From: Acidimicrobiia bacterium
GTDB lineage: Bacteria > Actinomycetota > Acidimicrobiia > Acidimicrobiales > Poriferisodalaceae
Direction: 5' to 3'
DNA length: 64,000 nt
Assembly: GCA_022820925.1 (NCBI GenBank)
Contig: JAJEEO010000007.1
Coordinates: 124,001 to 188,000 of the forward strand
Shown piece after piece: positions 53,146 through 61,408 of the stretch (position 1 is its first letter; every line of letters begins with the position of its first letter). The position numbers and the translations under genes are program-made. Under the pieces are notes generated by a model. That model was not told the origin of the DNA. It was given only the letters and a program-made list of their open reading frames with translations, and searched no databases.

Positions 53146-53212
53146 TTCCCGCTCTTGTTCCCGTACTTCATGCGATTGGGCTCACGGGCCGCTCGGGCCC
53201 GGGCCCAGCCTC
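53146..53212 (-). repeat. dispersed leader repeat, degenerate copy D
   Basis: Reads in reverse as a shortened version of copies A-C: GAGGCTGGGCCC..., CGAGCGGCCCGTGAGC, then an unrelated insert, then GAACAAGAGCGGGAAG. It lies between two plus-strand genes and does not precede a minus-strand gene, unlike the other copies. Confidence 0.7.
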
Positions 53213-53271
53213 TTGGCAGGGGCCCTCTCACCATCGTGTGCTGCGATAGTCGGGGCTAGCTTCGGGCTGTC

Positions 53272-55785
53272 ATGAACCAGCCGGTCAACCCTCATGGTCG
53301 CGACTCCTCGACCGTCCACGGGGCGCTGTCGGGATTGCGTGTGGTCGACCTGACCGGGGACGCAGGCCGGTTCGCGACAAAGCTGCTGACCGAGATGGGC
53401 GCCGACGTGGTGAGGGTCGGCACCGGGCCGTCGGGCCTGCCGCTGGCAGATCCGGCTGCAGCAGCGCTGGGCGGCGTCGCCGACTGGTGGTACGACGGCG
53501 GCAAGCGCCGATGCCGTGTGGACCTGGGCACTGCTGAAGGCCAAGACGCCTACCGCCGGTTGGCTGCTGCGGCCGACGTCGTCGTGGAGACCGAGCGCCC
53601 CGGCCGGCTGGCCGACGCGGGCCTCGACTACCCCGACATCAGCGCCGACAACCCGGCGCTCGTGCAGGTGTCGATCACGCCGTTCGGGCGCACGGGACCG
53701 CGGGCGCAATGGCTCGGCTCGGACCTCGTGGCCGCCGCGATGGGCGGGATGATGGCGCTCACGGGCCTCGCCGACCGCCCGCTCAACGTGTGGGGCCGCC
53801 AGGCGCACAACTACGCGGGCTTCGTGGCGGCCACTTCGGGCGTTGCGGCAGCGTTGTCGGCCCGTGCCACAGGCCAGGGTGCGCACCTGGATCTGTCCGT
53901 GCACGAGACGGTCACGGGTTCGATCGAGAACCTATTCATGCAGTACTTCTTCGACGACCTGCTGCCGCTGCCCAAGGTGGCCCCGCGCCAGGGCGCCCTG
54001 CACTGGCTGCGCGCCTACGACTTGGCCGAGTGTGTGGGCGGCGACGGCGGCTACGTCATGATCACGCCGACGCCGACCCCCGACCTGCTGCTGGAGTGGA
54101 TGGCCTCCACGGGGGCCGACGAGGTCGACAAGTGGATCGGCCTCGACCCGGGCGAGCTGCTGCTCAGCGTCGATGAGGTCATGGATGCCGTCCGGCGCTG
54201 GATCGCCCCGCAGGATGCGCGCGAGGTCTGGTGGGAAGCGCAGGAGCGGCACGTGGCCTTCGGCGGGGTGCTCGACATCGCTGAGGTCTGCGCGAACCCG
54301 CAGTTCGCGCACCGTGAGTTCTTCGCCGACGTCGTCCCACCCGGCAGGACCGCTGCGAACGGATCACTGGTATCGGATGGATCGATGGACGCGGGAGCCC
54401 GCAGCACTGCCGGCGCTGTGACGTTGCCGGCTCGCTTGGTGCGGTGGAGCGATTCGGGTCGATCCGGATCCGTGCCGCCCCGCCCCCCGGCTGCTGAGGA
54501 CACATCGCTCGAAGAGATCCTGGCGTCGTGGGCGGCGCCCGCAGGCGAGGCTCGCAACGGCGACGTCGGCAGCCTGGCCGGAGCAGCGTCGTCGGGGAAC
54601 GACGGCGATCGGCGTCCGCTGGACGGCATCCGTGTGGCCGATTTCACCTGGGTGTTGGCGGGGCCGTCGGCCACGAAGCTGCTCGGCGACTTGGGCGCCG
54701 ACGTGATTCGCATCCAGAGCGAGGAGCGCTCCACCATCGTCAACTCGCCGGACTTCCCCTACTACTTCGTGTGGAACCGGTCCAAGCGCAGCGCCACGCT
54801 CGACATGAAGCATCCCGACGCCCTGGCGGCAGCCCGGCGGCTGATCGAGACGTGCGACGTGCTCATCGAGAACTTCAGCGCCGGTGTGCTCGACTCGTGG
54901 GGCCTCGACTGGGAGACCGTGCACGAGTGGAACCCGCGGCTCGTGTACGTGACGATGTCGGGCTGCGGCCATGACGGACCGTGGCGCCACGTCATCTCGT
55001 ACGCGCCGACCGTGCATGCCGTGAGCGGCATCACCCATCTGACCAACTTCGCCGACCGCGGCGACGTGGGCCCGGGCTTCTCGCTCAACGATCACCTGGC
55101 CGGCTTCGCGGCGGCGGTCTCGACCGTGGGTGCGCTATACGCCCGCGAGCGCACCGGCGAGGGGCAGCGCATCGACATGGCCCAGCTCGAAGTGGGCACC
55201 TACGCAATCGGCGCCGCGATCATCCGCCAATCGGCCGGGGTGTTGTCGCCGCGTCCCGAGGGCAATCGCGACGGCCTTGCCGACCATGTGCCCAACGAGG
55301 TGTACGCGACGGGCGACGGCTTCGTGGCCGTGACGGTGGCCGAGCCGGCGCAGTGGCTCGGGCTTGTCGGCCTGCTCGCTGATCCGCGGCTGGACGATCC
55401 GTCGCTCGTCACCGAGGCGGCCCGCCGCGACCGCAGGTCGATGATCGATGCCGTGCTGGGGGGATGGGCCGCCGGTCGCACCGCAGCCGAAGCAGCCGAT
55501 GCGTTGCAGTCTGCCGGTGTGCCGGCGGGCCCTGTGCAGAGCTCACACCAGCTGTACGCCGACGATCCCCAGCACGCCGAGCGGGGCTTCTGGCAGCCCG
55601 TCGAGCACGCGGTCTTCGGCGAGCGGACCGTTGACGCGTTCGCGGGGCTGTGGAACGGCAGGCGCTGGACGCCCCGCCATCTCAGCCCCGCGTACTTGGG
55701 CGAGCACAACTTCGAGGTCTGGGCCGATGCCGGCTACTCGCCAGAGGAGATTGCCGAGGGCATCGGCGACGGCCTGTTCCGCTGA
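53272..55785 (+). CDS. double-domain CaiB/BaiF family CoA transferase
   Basis: An 837-residue protein containing two full class III CoA-transferase domains (about 20-380 and 440-830) joined by a Ser/Ala/Gly-rich linker. Most family members have one domain and dimerise; here the dimer is encoded as one chain. Domain 1 has LRVVDLTGDAGRFATKLL and GQGAHLDLSVHET. Domain 2 has IRVADFTWVLAGPSATKLL, FVWNRSKRSATLDMKHPDA and GEGQRIDMAQLE with the Asp expected at the active site. It moves CoA between acids, such as carnitine, bile-acid or aromatic acyl-CoAs. Paralogues at 56376 and 61409 have the same two-domain plan. Confidence 0.9.
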   Translation: MNQPVNPHGRDSSTVHGALSGLRVVDLTGDAGRFATKLLTEMGADVVRVGTGPSGLPLADPAAAALGGVADWWYDGGKRRCRVDLGTAEGQDAYRRLAAAADVVVETERPGRLADAGLDYPDISADNPALVQVSITPFGRTGPRAQWLGSDLVAAAMGGMMALTGLADRPLNVWGRQAHNYAGFVAATSGVAAALSARATGQGAHLDLSVHETVTGSIENLFMQYFFDDLLPLPKVAPRQGALHWLRAYDLAECVGGDGGYVMITPTPTPDLLLEWMASTGADEVDKWIGLDPGELLLSVDEVMDAVRRWIAPQDAREVWWEAQERHVAFGGVLDIAEVCANPQFAHREFFADVVPPGRTAANGSLVSDGSMDAGARSTAGAVTLPARLVRWSDSGRSGSVPPRPPAAEDTSLEEILASWAAPAGEARNGDVGSLAGAASSGNDGDRRPLDGIRVADFTWVLAGPSATKLLGDLGADVIRIQSEERSTIVNSPDFPYYFVWNRSKRSATLDMKHPDALAAARRLIETCDVLIENFSAGVLDSWGLDWETVHEWNPRLVYVTMSGCGHDGPWRHVISYAPTVHAVSGITHLTNFADRGDVGPGFSLNDHLAGFAAAVSTVGALYARERTGEGQRIDMAQLEVGTYAIGAAIIRQSAGVLSPRPEGNRDGLADHVPNEVYATGDGFVAVTVAEPAQWLGLVGLLADPRLDDPSLVTEAARRDRRSMIDAVLGGWAAGRTAAEAADALQSAGVPAGPVQSSHQLYADDPQHAERGFWQPVEHAVFGERTVDAFAGLWNGRRWTPRHLSPAYLGEHNFEVWADAGYSPEEIAEGIGDGLFR

Positions 55786-55842
55786 GCCGCCGCGCCGGCA
55801 GGCGGGTCACCAAGCAGCCGTCGAAGCTGATCGAGCCGGCCG

Positions 55843-56343
55843 TCAGCCTGCGGCGATCTCCGCGATCAGCGAGAGGATCGCGTCCGAGGTCTCGCGGTCC
55901 TGTTCGATCCGGTCGTCGGTCTCGTAGGTGATCTTGCGGGCGATGCGCGTGCCCGAGTCGCTGACGGCCGCGATGTGCGCCCGGTCCTCGCCCCGACGGG
56001 GCGGATCGGTTACCAGCGCGGCCGTGCACGAGATGCCCGCCAGGGGCCACGGCTCCGTGCCCGGCTTGGGCGTCGAGACGAGGTACTGCGCCCGGGCCAG
56101 GCAGCCGTCGGCCATCGCGAGCGCGGCCTCATCGGACACGTGCGGCTCCAGCTCCGAGCCCATCACTTCGTAGAGCGACTTCACCGAGTACGGCACGCCG
56201 GCCTCGAGGATCGTGCGCGAGCCGCCCGGCACCGTCAGCAGATCGCTGAGTGCCAGCATCCCGCCCCCAGTCACCGACAGCACGATTCGCAGCGGCGAGT
56301 CATGGATCGCCCGGATCGTTGCCAAGCGCTCGTCAGCGTTCAT
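55843..56343 (-). CDS. CinA C-terminal-like (NMN amidase-like) protein
   Basis: A 166-residue protein. Its start region, LRIVLSVTGGGMLALSDLLTVPGGSRTILEAGVPYS, resembles the CinA C-terminal domain ESCTGGLLAA...LTxVPGSS...VxYS, keeping the Ser (S23) before TGG. The rest, with VSDEAALAMADGCLARAQ, fits the same fold. CinA-type domains deamidate nicotinamide mononucleotide. This protein is a diverged stand-alone domain and replaces ESCTGG with LSVTGG, so activity is uncertain. It lies between two CoA-transferase genes and 32 bases upstream of the end of the second. Confidence 0.7.
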   Translation of the reverse strand: MNADERLATIRAIHDSPLRIVLSVTGGGMLALSDLLTVPGGSRTILEAGVPYSVKSLYEVMGSELEPHVSDEAALAMADGCLARAQYLVSTPKPGTEPWPLAGISCTAALVTDPPRRGEDRAHIAAVSDSGTRIARKITYETDDRIEQDRETSDAILSLIAEIAAG

Positions 56344-56375
56344 GTGCCGGTTCCTTTCGCAATGCAGATCGGCGT

Positions 56376-58835
56376 TCAGCCGATGGCGCCGGCTATGGCG
56401 AGCTCGACAACGCGGTCGTCGTCGTAGCCGAGGATGTCCCGCAGGACCAAGTCGTTGTGCTCGCCCAGGCTCGGGCCTGACCTGGTGACGGCGTGGGGCG
56501 TGCTGGCGAGCTGCAGGCGGGGGGCTTCCACGACCATGCGCTCATGCACCGGATGCTGCACGTCCATCCAGTGGCCGCGGTGGATGAGCTGCGGATCGGC
56601 GAAGCAGCCGAGACTGTTCTGGCTGGCGTGCGCGGGCACGCCAGCGGCCTGCAGCACGGCTTCGGCTTCAGCCGGTGTGCGCCCGGCGGCCCAGGCCGCG
56701 ACGGCAGCGTCGACTTCTGCGCTGCGCGCGAGTCGTCCAGCTGCGTCGAGGCCAGCCAACTCAGCCGGCACGGGCTGGCAGTCGCGGTCGAGCACTCCGC
56801 ACAGCGACTCCCACTGGTGCTCGGTTTCGCACACCACGGCGACCCACGCCTCTGGCGGCTCGAGCGGGTTGTCTGCGTCGGCGTCGCCTGGGTCGCAGGG
56901 GTACATCGCGTGGGGGCACATGTGTTCATCGGCGTTGCCCATCCGCGTCGCAGCGGCGCCGTTGACGGTGTGGGAGAGCACTTCGGTCGCGAGGAAGTGG
57001 ATCGCTGCTTCGGCTTGGGCGAAGTCGAGATGCTGCCCACGTCCGTCGGGATCGGCGTCACGGGCGTCGAGGGCTGCGAGCAGCAGGGGCACCATGTACT
57101 GCGGGGTGACGTAGTCGGTGTAGGCGAGGAACGGTCCCGCCGGTGCCCGGTCCGGCCAGCCGGTCATCTCGTAGTAGCCGGTGATGGCGCCGGCCAGGTT
57201 GCCGAAGCCGGCGAACGTGGCGAGCGGTCCGGTCTGGCCCATCAGGCTGGTGCTCAGCAGAATCAGTCCCGGGTTGCGGGCCGCCAGCGTCTCGTAGCCG
57301 ATGCCCCAGTCGTCGAGCGTGCCAGGCGTATACGACTCGACGTAGATGTCGGCCCACTCCGCCAGGTCGCACAGCACGTCGCGGCCCTCGGCGGTGTTGA
57401 GATCGATGGTCACGCCGAGCTTGCCCGCGTTGAGCGTGCCGTACTGGATCGAGGCATCGGGCCCCATGTCGCCCCTCAGGCCGCCGCCGCTGCCGCGTGC
57501 GGCGTCGAACCGTGCCGGTCCTTCCACCTTGATGACGGTGGCGCCGAAGTCGGCGAGCACCCGCGTCGTGAACGGCCCGGCGTACACCCAGGTGGTGTCG
57601 AGCACCTTGATCCCCTCGAGAGGCCTCGGGCTCGACGGATCGCCGGCGCCGTTGCGCAGCTGCTCGGCGGCGTCCAGCAGCGCCGAGCGCGGCTTCGCTT
57701 TGGCCGCCGCGGTGTGAGCGCCGAGTTCGGGCGGCGCGCCGAGGGCGCGCAGCGGCGTACGGCTGGGAATGCACCAAGCGCCGGGGGTGATCACGCTGCC
57801 CCAGGCAGGATCATCGACGGCATCCCAGTAACCGCGCTCGGCGAAGTGCTCCACCTCGGTCAGCTCGGCTGGGGTGTACACGGGTGCCAGCAGCAGTTCG
57901 CGGCGCTGCGCTTCTGCGAAGAGCTCGGCGCGGGTCCGTGTGCTCGTCAAGCGGGTGATGGCGGCCTTGGTCTGTTCGAGCTGGCCCGGCGCAACCTCGG
58001 GATCGGTGAACAGGCGCATCCCGAACTCGACCCAGTCGAGTGCGGCGAGCTCGTCGTCGCAGCAGCCGTTCTCGTGCACCCAGTCCATCAGCCGCTTGGT
58101 GAAACGACCGATGGTGTCGCCGAACAGCAGCGTGATCGAGACGTAGCCGTCCGACGCCGGATACACGAACTGCAGGTGGAAGTTGAGAATGAGGATCCCG
58201 CCTGAGGTTCGCCGGGCCGACGGGTATTCGTTGGGGGCGTGGATGATGCCGGGGAAGGCCGTCTGCATCATCGCCTGCTGTGCGGAGATGTCGACGTGCT
58301 GGCCGTAGCCGCTGCGGTCGCGCTGGCGCAGAGCGAGCGCGGTGCCGACTGCGGCATGGGATCCGGCGTGCAGCCAGCTTTGCGGGGCCGTGATGCGCAG
58401 CGGCGCTCGGTCTGCGTCGCCGGTGATGGCCGCGCTGCAGGCAGCCGCCGCGATGGTGAGGTCAGACGCCGCCCAGCCGGCCTTGGGTCCCGTGCTGCCG
58501 AAGGGTGTGACGGTGGTGTGCACGAGTCCCGGGTTGACGGCCCGCAGGTCGTCATAGCTGAGGCCGAGTCCGGGGTCGGGCGATTCGATGAGCGCGTCAG
58601 CACCGGCCACGAGTTCCATCAGCTCGTTGCGGTCGTCGATGACGCAGCTCTGGGCGCCCCGCCGCAGGTTCCACCAGCTCAGCGAGGTGCCGTCGGGTCC
58701 CGTCTCCCGATGGTCCCTGCCACGCCCGTCGGGACCTTCGACGAGGATCACCTCGGCGCCCAATGAGCCGAGGATCGAGGTGCACATCGCGCCCCGGTGG
58801 TCGGTGAGGTCCAGCACTCGGTATGGCTTCAGCAT
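56376..58835 (-). CDS. double-domain CaiB/BaiF family CoA transferase
   Basis: An 819-residue protein with two class III CoA-transferase domains. Domain 1 begins MLKPYRVLDLTDHRGAMCTSIL (about 1-370) and has YGQHVDISAQQAMM. Domain 2 begins about 425 with IKVLDTTWVYAGPFTTRVLADFG and has GRGQHLDFAQAEAA with the active-site Asp. The start at 58835 gives the normal family N-terminus, whereas the frame to 58955 runs into the divergent thiolase-like gene. Substrate unknown. It is divergent from the thiolase-like/DUF35 pair and probably belongs to the same acyl-CoA pathway. Confidence 0.9.
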   Translation of the reverse strand: MLKPYRVLDLTDHRGAMCTSILGSLGAEVILVEGPDGRGRDHRETGPDGTSLSWWNLRRGAQSCVIDDRNELMELVAGADALIESPDPGLGLSYDDLRAVNPGLVHTTVTPFGSTGPKAGWAASDLTIAAAACSAAITGDADRAPLRITAPQSWLHAGSHAAVGTALALRQRDRSGYGQHVDISAQQAMMQTAFPGIIHAPNEYPSARRTSGGILILNFHLQFVYPASDGYVSITLLFGDTIGRFTKRLMDWVHENGCCDDELAALDWVEFGMRLFTDPEVAPGQLEQTKAAITRLTSTRTRAELFAEAQRRELLLAPVYTPAELTEVEHFAERGYWDAVDDPAWGSVITPGAWCIPSRTPLRALGAPPELGAHTAAAKAKPRSALLDAAEQLRNGAGDPSSPRPLEGIKVLDTTWVYAGPFTTRVLADFGATVIKVEGPARFDAARGSGGGLRGDMGPDASIQYGTLNAGKLGVTIDLNTAEGRDVLCDLAEWADIYVESYTPGTLDDWGIGYETLAARNPGLILLSTSLMGQTGPLATFAGFGNLAGAITGYYEMTGWPDRAPAGPFLAYTDYVTPQYMVPLLLAALDARDADPDGRGQHLDFAQAEAAIHFLATEVLSHTVNGAAATRMGNADEHMCPHAMYPCDPGDADADNPLEPPEAWVAVVCETEHQWESLCGVLDRDCQPVPAELAGLDAAGRLARSAEVDAAVAAWAAGRTPAEAEAVLQAAGVPAHASQNSLGCFADPQLIHRGHWMDVQHPVHERMVVEAPRLQLASTPHAVTRSGPSLGEHNDLVLRDILGYDDDRVVELAIAGAIG

Positions 58836-58929
58836 CGCCGCGAAGCTAACGCCCGCTTCCGACGCCGACAGACGACCGGCGCCGCATTCCGCGGGCACCG
58901 CGTCGGGGGCGGCGGCTAGCGTGCCGCCG

Positions 58930-60096
58930 ATGACGATTCGAGGCAAGGCACTCATCGCCGGGGTGTACGAGCATCCCGGCCGCGAGCTGCCTGACCGAAC
59001 GCTGCCGCAGATCCACGCGGAGGTGGCTGCGGGTGCGCTGGCCGACGCCGGGCTGACGCTGGCCGACGTCGACGCCTACTACTCCGCTGGCGATGCGCCC
59101 GGCTTCGGTGCGTTGTCGATGGTGGAGTACCTGGGTCTCGACTGCAGCTACATCGACGACACCGAGACGGGCGGTTCTGCCTACCTGGTGCATGTGCAGC
59201 ACGCGGCGGCAGCCATCGCTGCCGGCCAGGTGAACGTCGCCCTGATCACCCTGGCCGGCAAGCCCCGCACCGGCGGTGCGGGACCGGGCGGCAGCGCCCG
59301 ATTCAGCTCGGCGCCAGAGGCGTCGTTCGAGAACCAGTTCGGCATGTCGGTGCCCGGCGGGTACGCGCTGGCCGCGGCACGGCACATGCACGAATTCGGC
59401 ACCACCTCCGAGCAGCTGGCCGAGGTCAAGGTGGCGGCTTCGACCCATGCCCAGCACAATCCCGATGCGTTCCTCCGAGATGTCGTGACGGTGGACGAAG
59501 TGGTGTCCTCGCCGGTGATCTCCGACCCGCTGCACCGGTTGGACTGCTGTGTCATCACTGACGGCGGGGGCGCCCTCGTGCTGGTCAGCGAAGCGGTGGC
59601 GGCGTCGCTCGACCGTCACTGCGCACCGGTGCTGGGAACGGGCACCTCGATCAAACACACCTCGGGCGGCCGCATCGACCTGACCCACACCGGCGCCACG
59701 CGCTCAGGCCCGCTGGCGTTCGCCGAAGCCGGCGTGACGCCTGCCGACATCGACTACGTGTCGATCTACGACAGCTTCACCATCACGGTGCTGATGACGC
59801 TGGAGGACCTCGGCTTCTGCGCAAAGGGCGACGGGGGACGCTTCGTGTCGGATGGCGCGCTTCAGTCGCCCGGCGGCGCGCTGCCGTTCAACACCGACGG
59901 CGGCGGCCTGTGCAACAACCACCCGGCCAACCGCGGCGGCATGACCAAGGTGGTCGAGGCCGTGCGGCAGCTGCGCGGCGAGGCGCACGCGGCCGTGCAG
60001 GTGCCCGACTGCGAGCTGGCCCTGGCGCACGGCACCGGCGGCAGCCTCGCCACGCGCATGGGCAGCGCCACGCTCATCCTGGGCAGGTCGACATGA
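58930..60096 (+). CDS. thiolase-fold lipid-transfer-protein (LTP/SCP2-like) without the nucleophile Cys
   Basis: A 388-residue thiolase-fold protein. Family landmarks are GALADAGLTLADVDAYYSAG, DYVSIYDSFTITVLMTLEDLGF and CNNHPANRGGMTKVVEAVRQL. The block that normally holds the reactive Cys (V-x-x-ACAS/TGG) reads IDDTETGGSAYLVHV, so no Cys is at that place. Its stop overlaps the start of a DUF35 OB-fold gene (ATGA). Cys-less thiolases paired with DUF35 proteins include the steroid side-chain aldolases Ltp2-ChsH2, and others work in acyl-CoA exchange. An aldolase-type role is plausible but is inference. Confidence 0.82.
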   Translation: MTIRGKALIAGVYEHPGRELPDRTLPQIHAEVAAGALADAGLTLADVDAYYSAGDAPGFGALSMVEYLGLDCSYIDDTETGGSAYLVHVQHAAAAIAAGQVNVALITLAGKPRTGGAGPGGSARFSSAPEASFENQFGMSVPGGYALAAARHMHEFGTTSEQLAEVKVAASTHAQHNPDAFLRDVVTVDEVVSSPVISDPLHRLDCCVITDGGGALVLVSEAVAASLDRHCAPVLGTGTSIKHTSGGRIDLTHTGATRSGPLAFAEAGVTPADIDYVSIYDSFTITVLMTLEDLGFCAKGDGGRFVSDGALQSPGGALPFNTDGGGLCNNHPANRGGMTKVVEAVRQLRGEAHAAVQVPDCELALAHGTGGSLATRMGSATLILGRST

Positions 60097-60512
60097 GCGA
60101 TCTGGGCCCATCGGGGCTGCCCGTCCCGCCGCCGAACCCCAACCTCGAGACGCAGCGGTTCTGGGACGCCACCGCAGAGGGCCGCCTGGAGCTGCCCCGC
60201 TGCGACAACTGCGGCCACGTCGTGTGGTACCCGCGGCAACGCTGCGACCAGTGCGGCAGCACCTCGGTGACCTGGTTCGAGGCCTCAGGCCGCGGCACCG
60301 TGTACAGCTGCACCGTCACCAGACGCATCCCGGGCTCCTGGCGGGCCGCAGCGCCGTTCGTGCTGGCCTACGTCGAGCTCGACGAGGGCCCCCGGGTGGT
60401 CACCAACATCGTCGGCTGCGACCCCGAGACGGTCCATATCGGCCAATCCGTGCAAGCCGTCTTCGACCCCACACCAGACGGCCCCGCACTGCTCCGCTTC
60501 ACCCTCGCCTGA
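60093..60512 (+). CDS. zinc-ribbon OB-fold protein (DUF35/ChsH2-like)
   Basis: A 139-residue protein with an N-terminal helix, a rubredoxin-like zinc ribbon (CDNCGHVVWYPRQRCDQCG, four Cys) and an OB-fold (about 60-139; GRGTVYSCTVTRR, PFVLAYVELDEGPRVVTNIVG). DUF35 proteins bind acyl-CoA and form a complex with thiolase-fold partners. The ATGA overlap with the thiolase-like gene implies equal production and a complex of the two. The frame upstream of 60093 is only the shadow of that gene. Steroid aldolase partners of the ChsH2 type have this layout; the specific role is unknown. Confidence 0.88.
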   Translation: MSDLGPSGLPVPPPNPNLETQRFWDATAEGRLELPRCDNCGHVVWYPRQRCDQCGSTSVTWFEASGRGTVYSCTVTRRIPGSWRAAAPFVLAYVELDEGPRVVTNIVGCDPETVHIGQSVQAVFDPTPDGPALLRFTLA

Positions 60513-60540
60513 CCGCATCCGCCCGATAGAGCGGCGCGGC

Positions 60541-60978
60541 TCAGACTTCGAGCATCAGGGTCACGGGGCCGTCATTGGTCAGCTCGACGGCCATCTCAGC
60601 CCCGAACGAGCCGGTGGCCACGGTGGCGCCGAGTCGACGCAGCTCGGCAACCAGCTCGTCGATCAGCTCAGTGGCCTGATCGGGCGTTGCTGCGGCCACA
60701 AACGATGGCCGGCGACCCTTGCGGGTGTCGCCGTACAGCGTGAACTGGCTGACCACCAGCACTTCGCCGCTGGTTTCTGCCACTGACCGGTTCATCTGGC
60801 CGTTCTCGTCAGCGAAGATGCGCAGGTTCCAGATCTTGCCGGCCAGCTTGCGCGCCGCGTCGGAGTCATCGTCGTGTGTCGCGCCCACCAGGCAGCACAG
60901 ACCAGTGCCGATCTCGCCGATCACCTCGCCGCCGACTCGCACCCGCGCCTCGGCGGCCCGCTGCACCAGTGCTCGCAC
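60541..60978 (-). CDS. dtd: D-aminoacyl-tRNA deacylase
   Basis: A 145-residue Dtd. The two active-site motifs are present: SQFTLYGD (about 97-104) and NDGPVT (about 134-139). The N-terminus MRALVQRAAEARVRVGGEVIGEI is typical, starting at a GTG. The enzyme removes D-amino acids and glycine wrongly loaded on tRNA, protecting translation. The stop of this gene and the convergent DUF35 gene are 28 bases apart. The RidA gene is four bases upstream on the same strand, so both quality-control genes are likely in one transcript. Confidence 0.95.
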   Translation of the reverse strand: MRALVQRAAEARVRVGGEVIGEIGTGLCCLVGATHDDDSDAARKLAGKIWNLRIFADENGQMNRSVAETSGEVLVVSQFTLYGDTRKGRRPSFVAAATPDQATELIDELVAELRRLGATVATGSFGAEMAVELTNDGPVTLMLEV

Positions 60979-60982
60979 GCGC

Positions 60983-61375
60983 TCAGGAGATGATCGCGTC
61001 GACTTCGATCTCGATGACCAGGTCCGGGTGGATCAGCGCCGACACCTCGACGAGCGTCGAAGCGGGCCGGATGTCGCCGAACGCCTCGCCATGAGCCTGG
61101 ACGAAGCCGTCGATCATGCCGATGTCGGTGATGAAGGTGCGCACCCGCACGACATCGGTCATCTGGGCTCCGGCCTCCGCCAGCGCCCGCTCGATGACGC
61201 CAAGCGTGTACTTCGCTTGCCCGTAGCAGTCACCCGGATGTGCGACCCCGTCCGGGCCCAGCGATGTGCTGCCCGATACAGCGACCCAGTCCCCGATTCG
61301 GACCGCCCGGGAGTAGCCGGCCACAGATTCCATGGGCCCGCCGCTCGAGATGTTCTGTCGTTCACTCATGCGCAC
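60983..61375 (-). CDS. RidA-family protein (reactive imine/enamine deaminase-like)
   Basis: A 130-residue RidA/YjgF-family protein. The signature IRPASTLVEVSALIHPDLVIEIEVDAI keeps the Arg that contacts the carboxylate in active RidA enzymes. N-terminal residues SRAVRIGDWVAVSGSTSLGPDG are typical. RidA hydrolyses reactive enamines and imines from PLP enzymes; related subgroups can act in catabolic pathways. It lies between the CoA-transferase at 61409 and dtd on the same strand. Confidence 0.9.
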   Translation of the reverse strand: MRMSERQNISSGGPMESVAGYSRAVRIGDWVAVSGSTSLGPDGVAHPGDCYGQAKYTLGVIERALAEAGAQMTDVVRVRTFITDIGMIDGFVQAHGEAFGDIRPASTLVEVSALIHPDLVIEIEVDAIIS

Positions 61376-61408
61376 ATTGTGGGCCGCGGCAACGAGCGGT
61401 GCAGCCGC

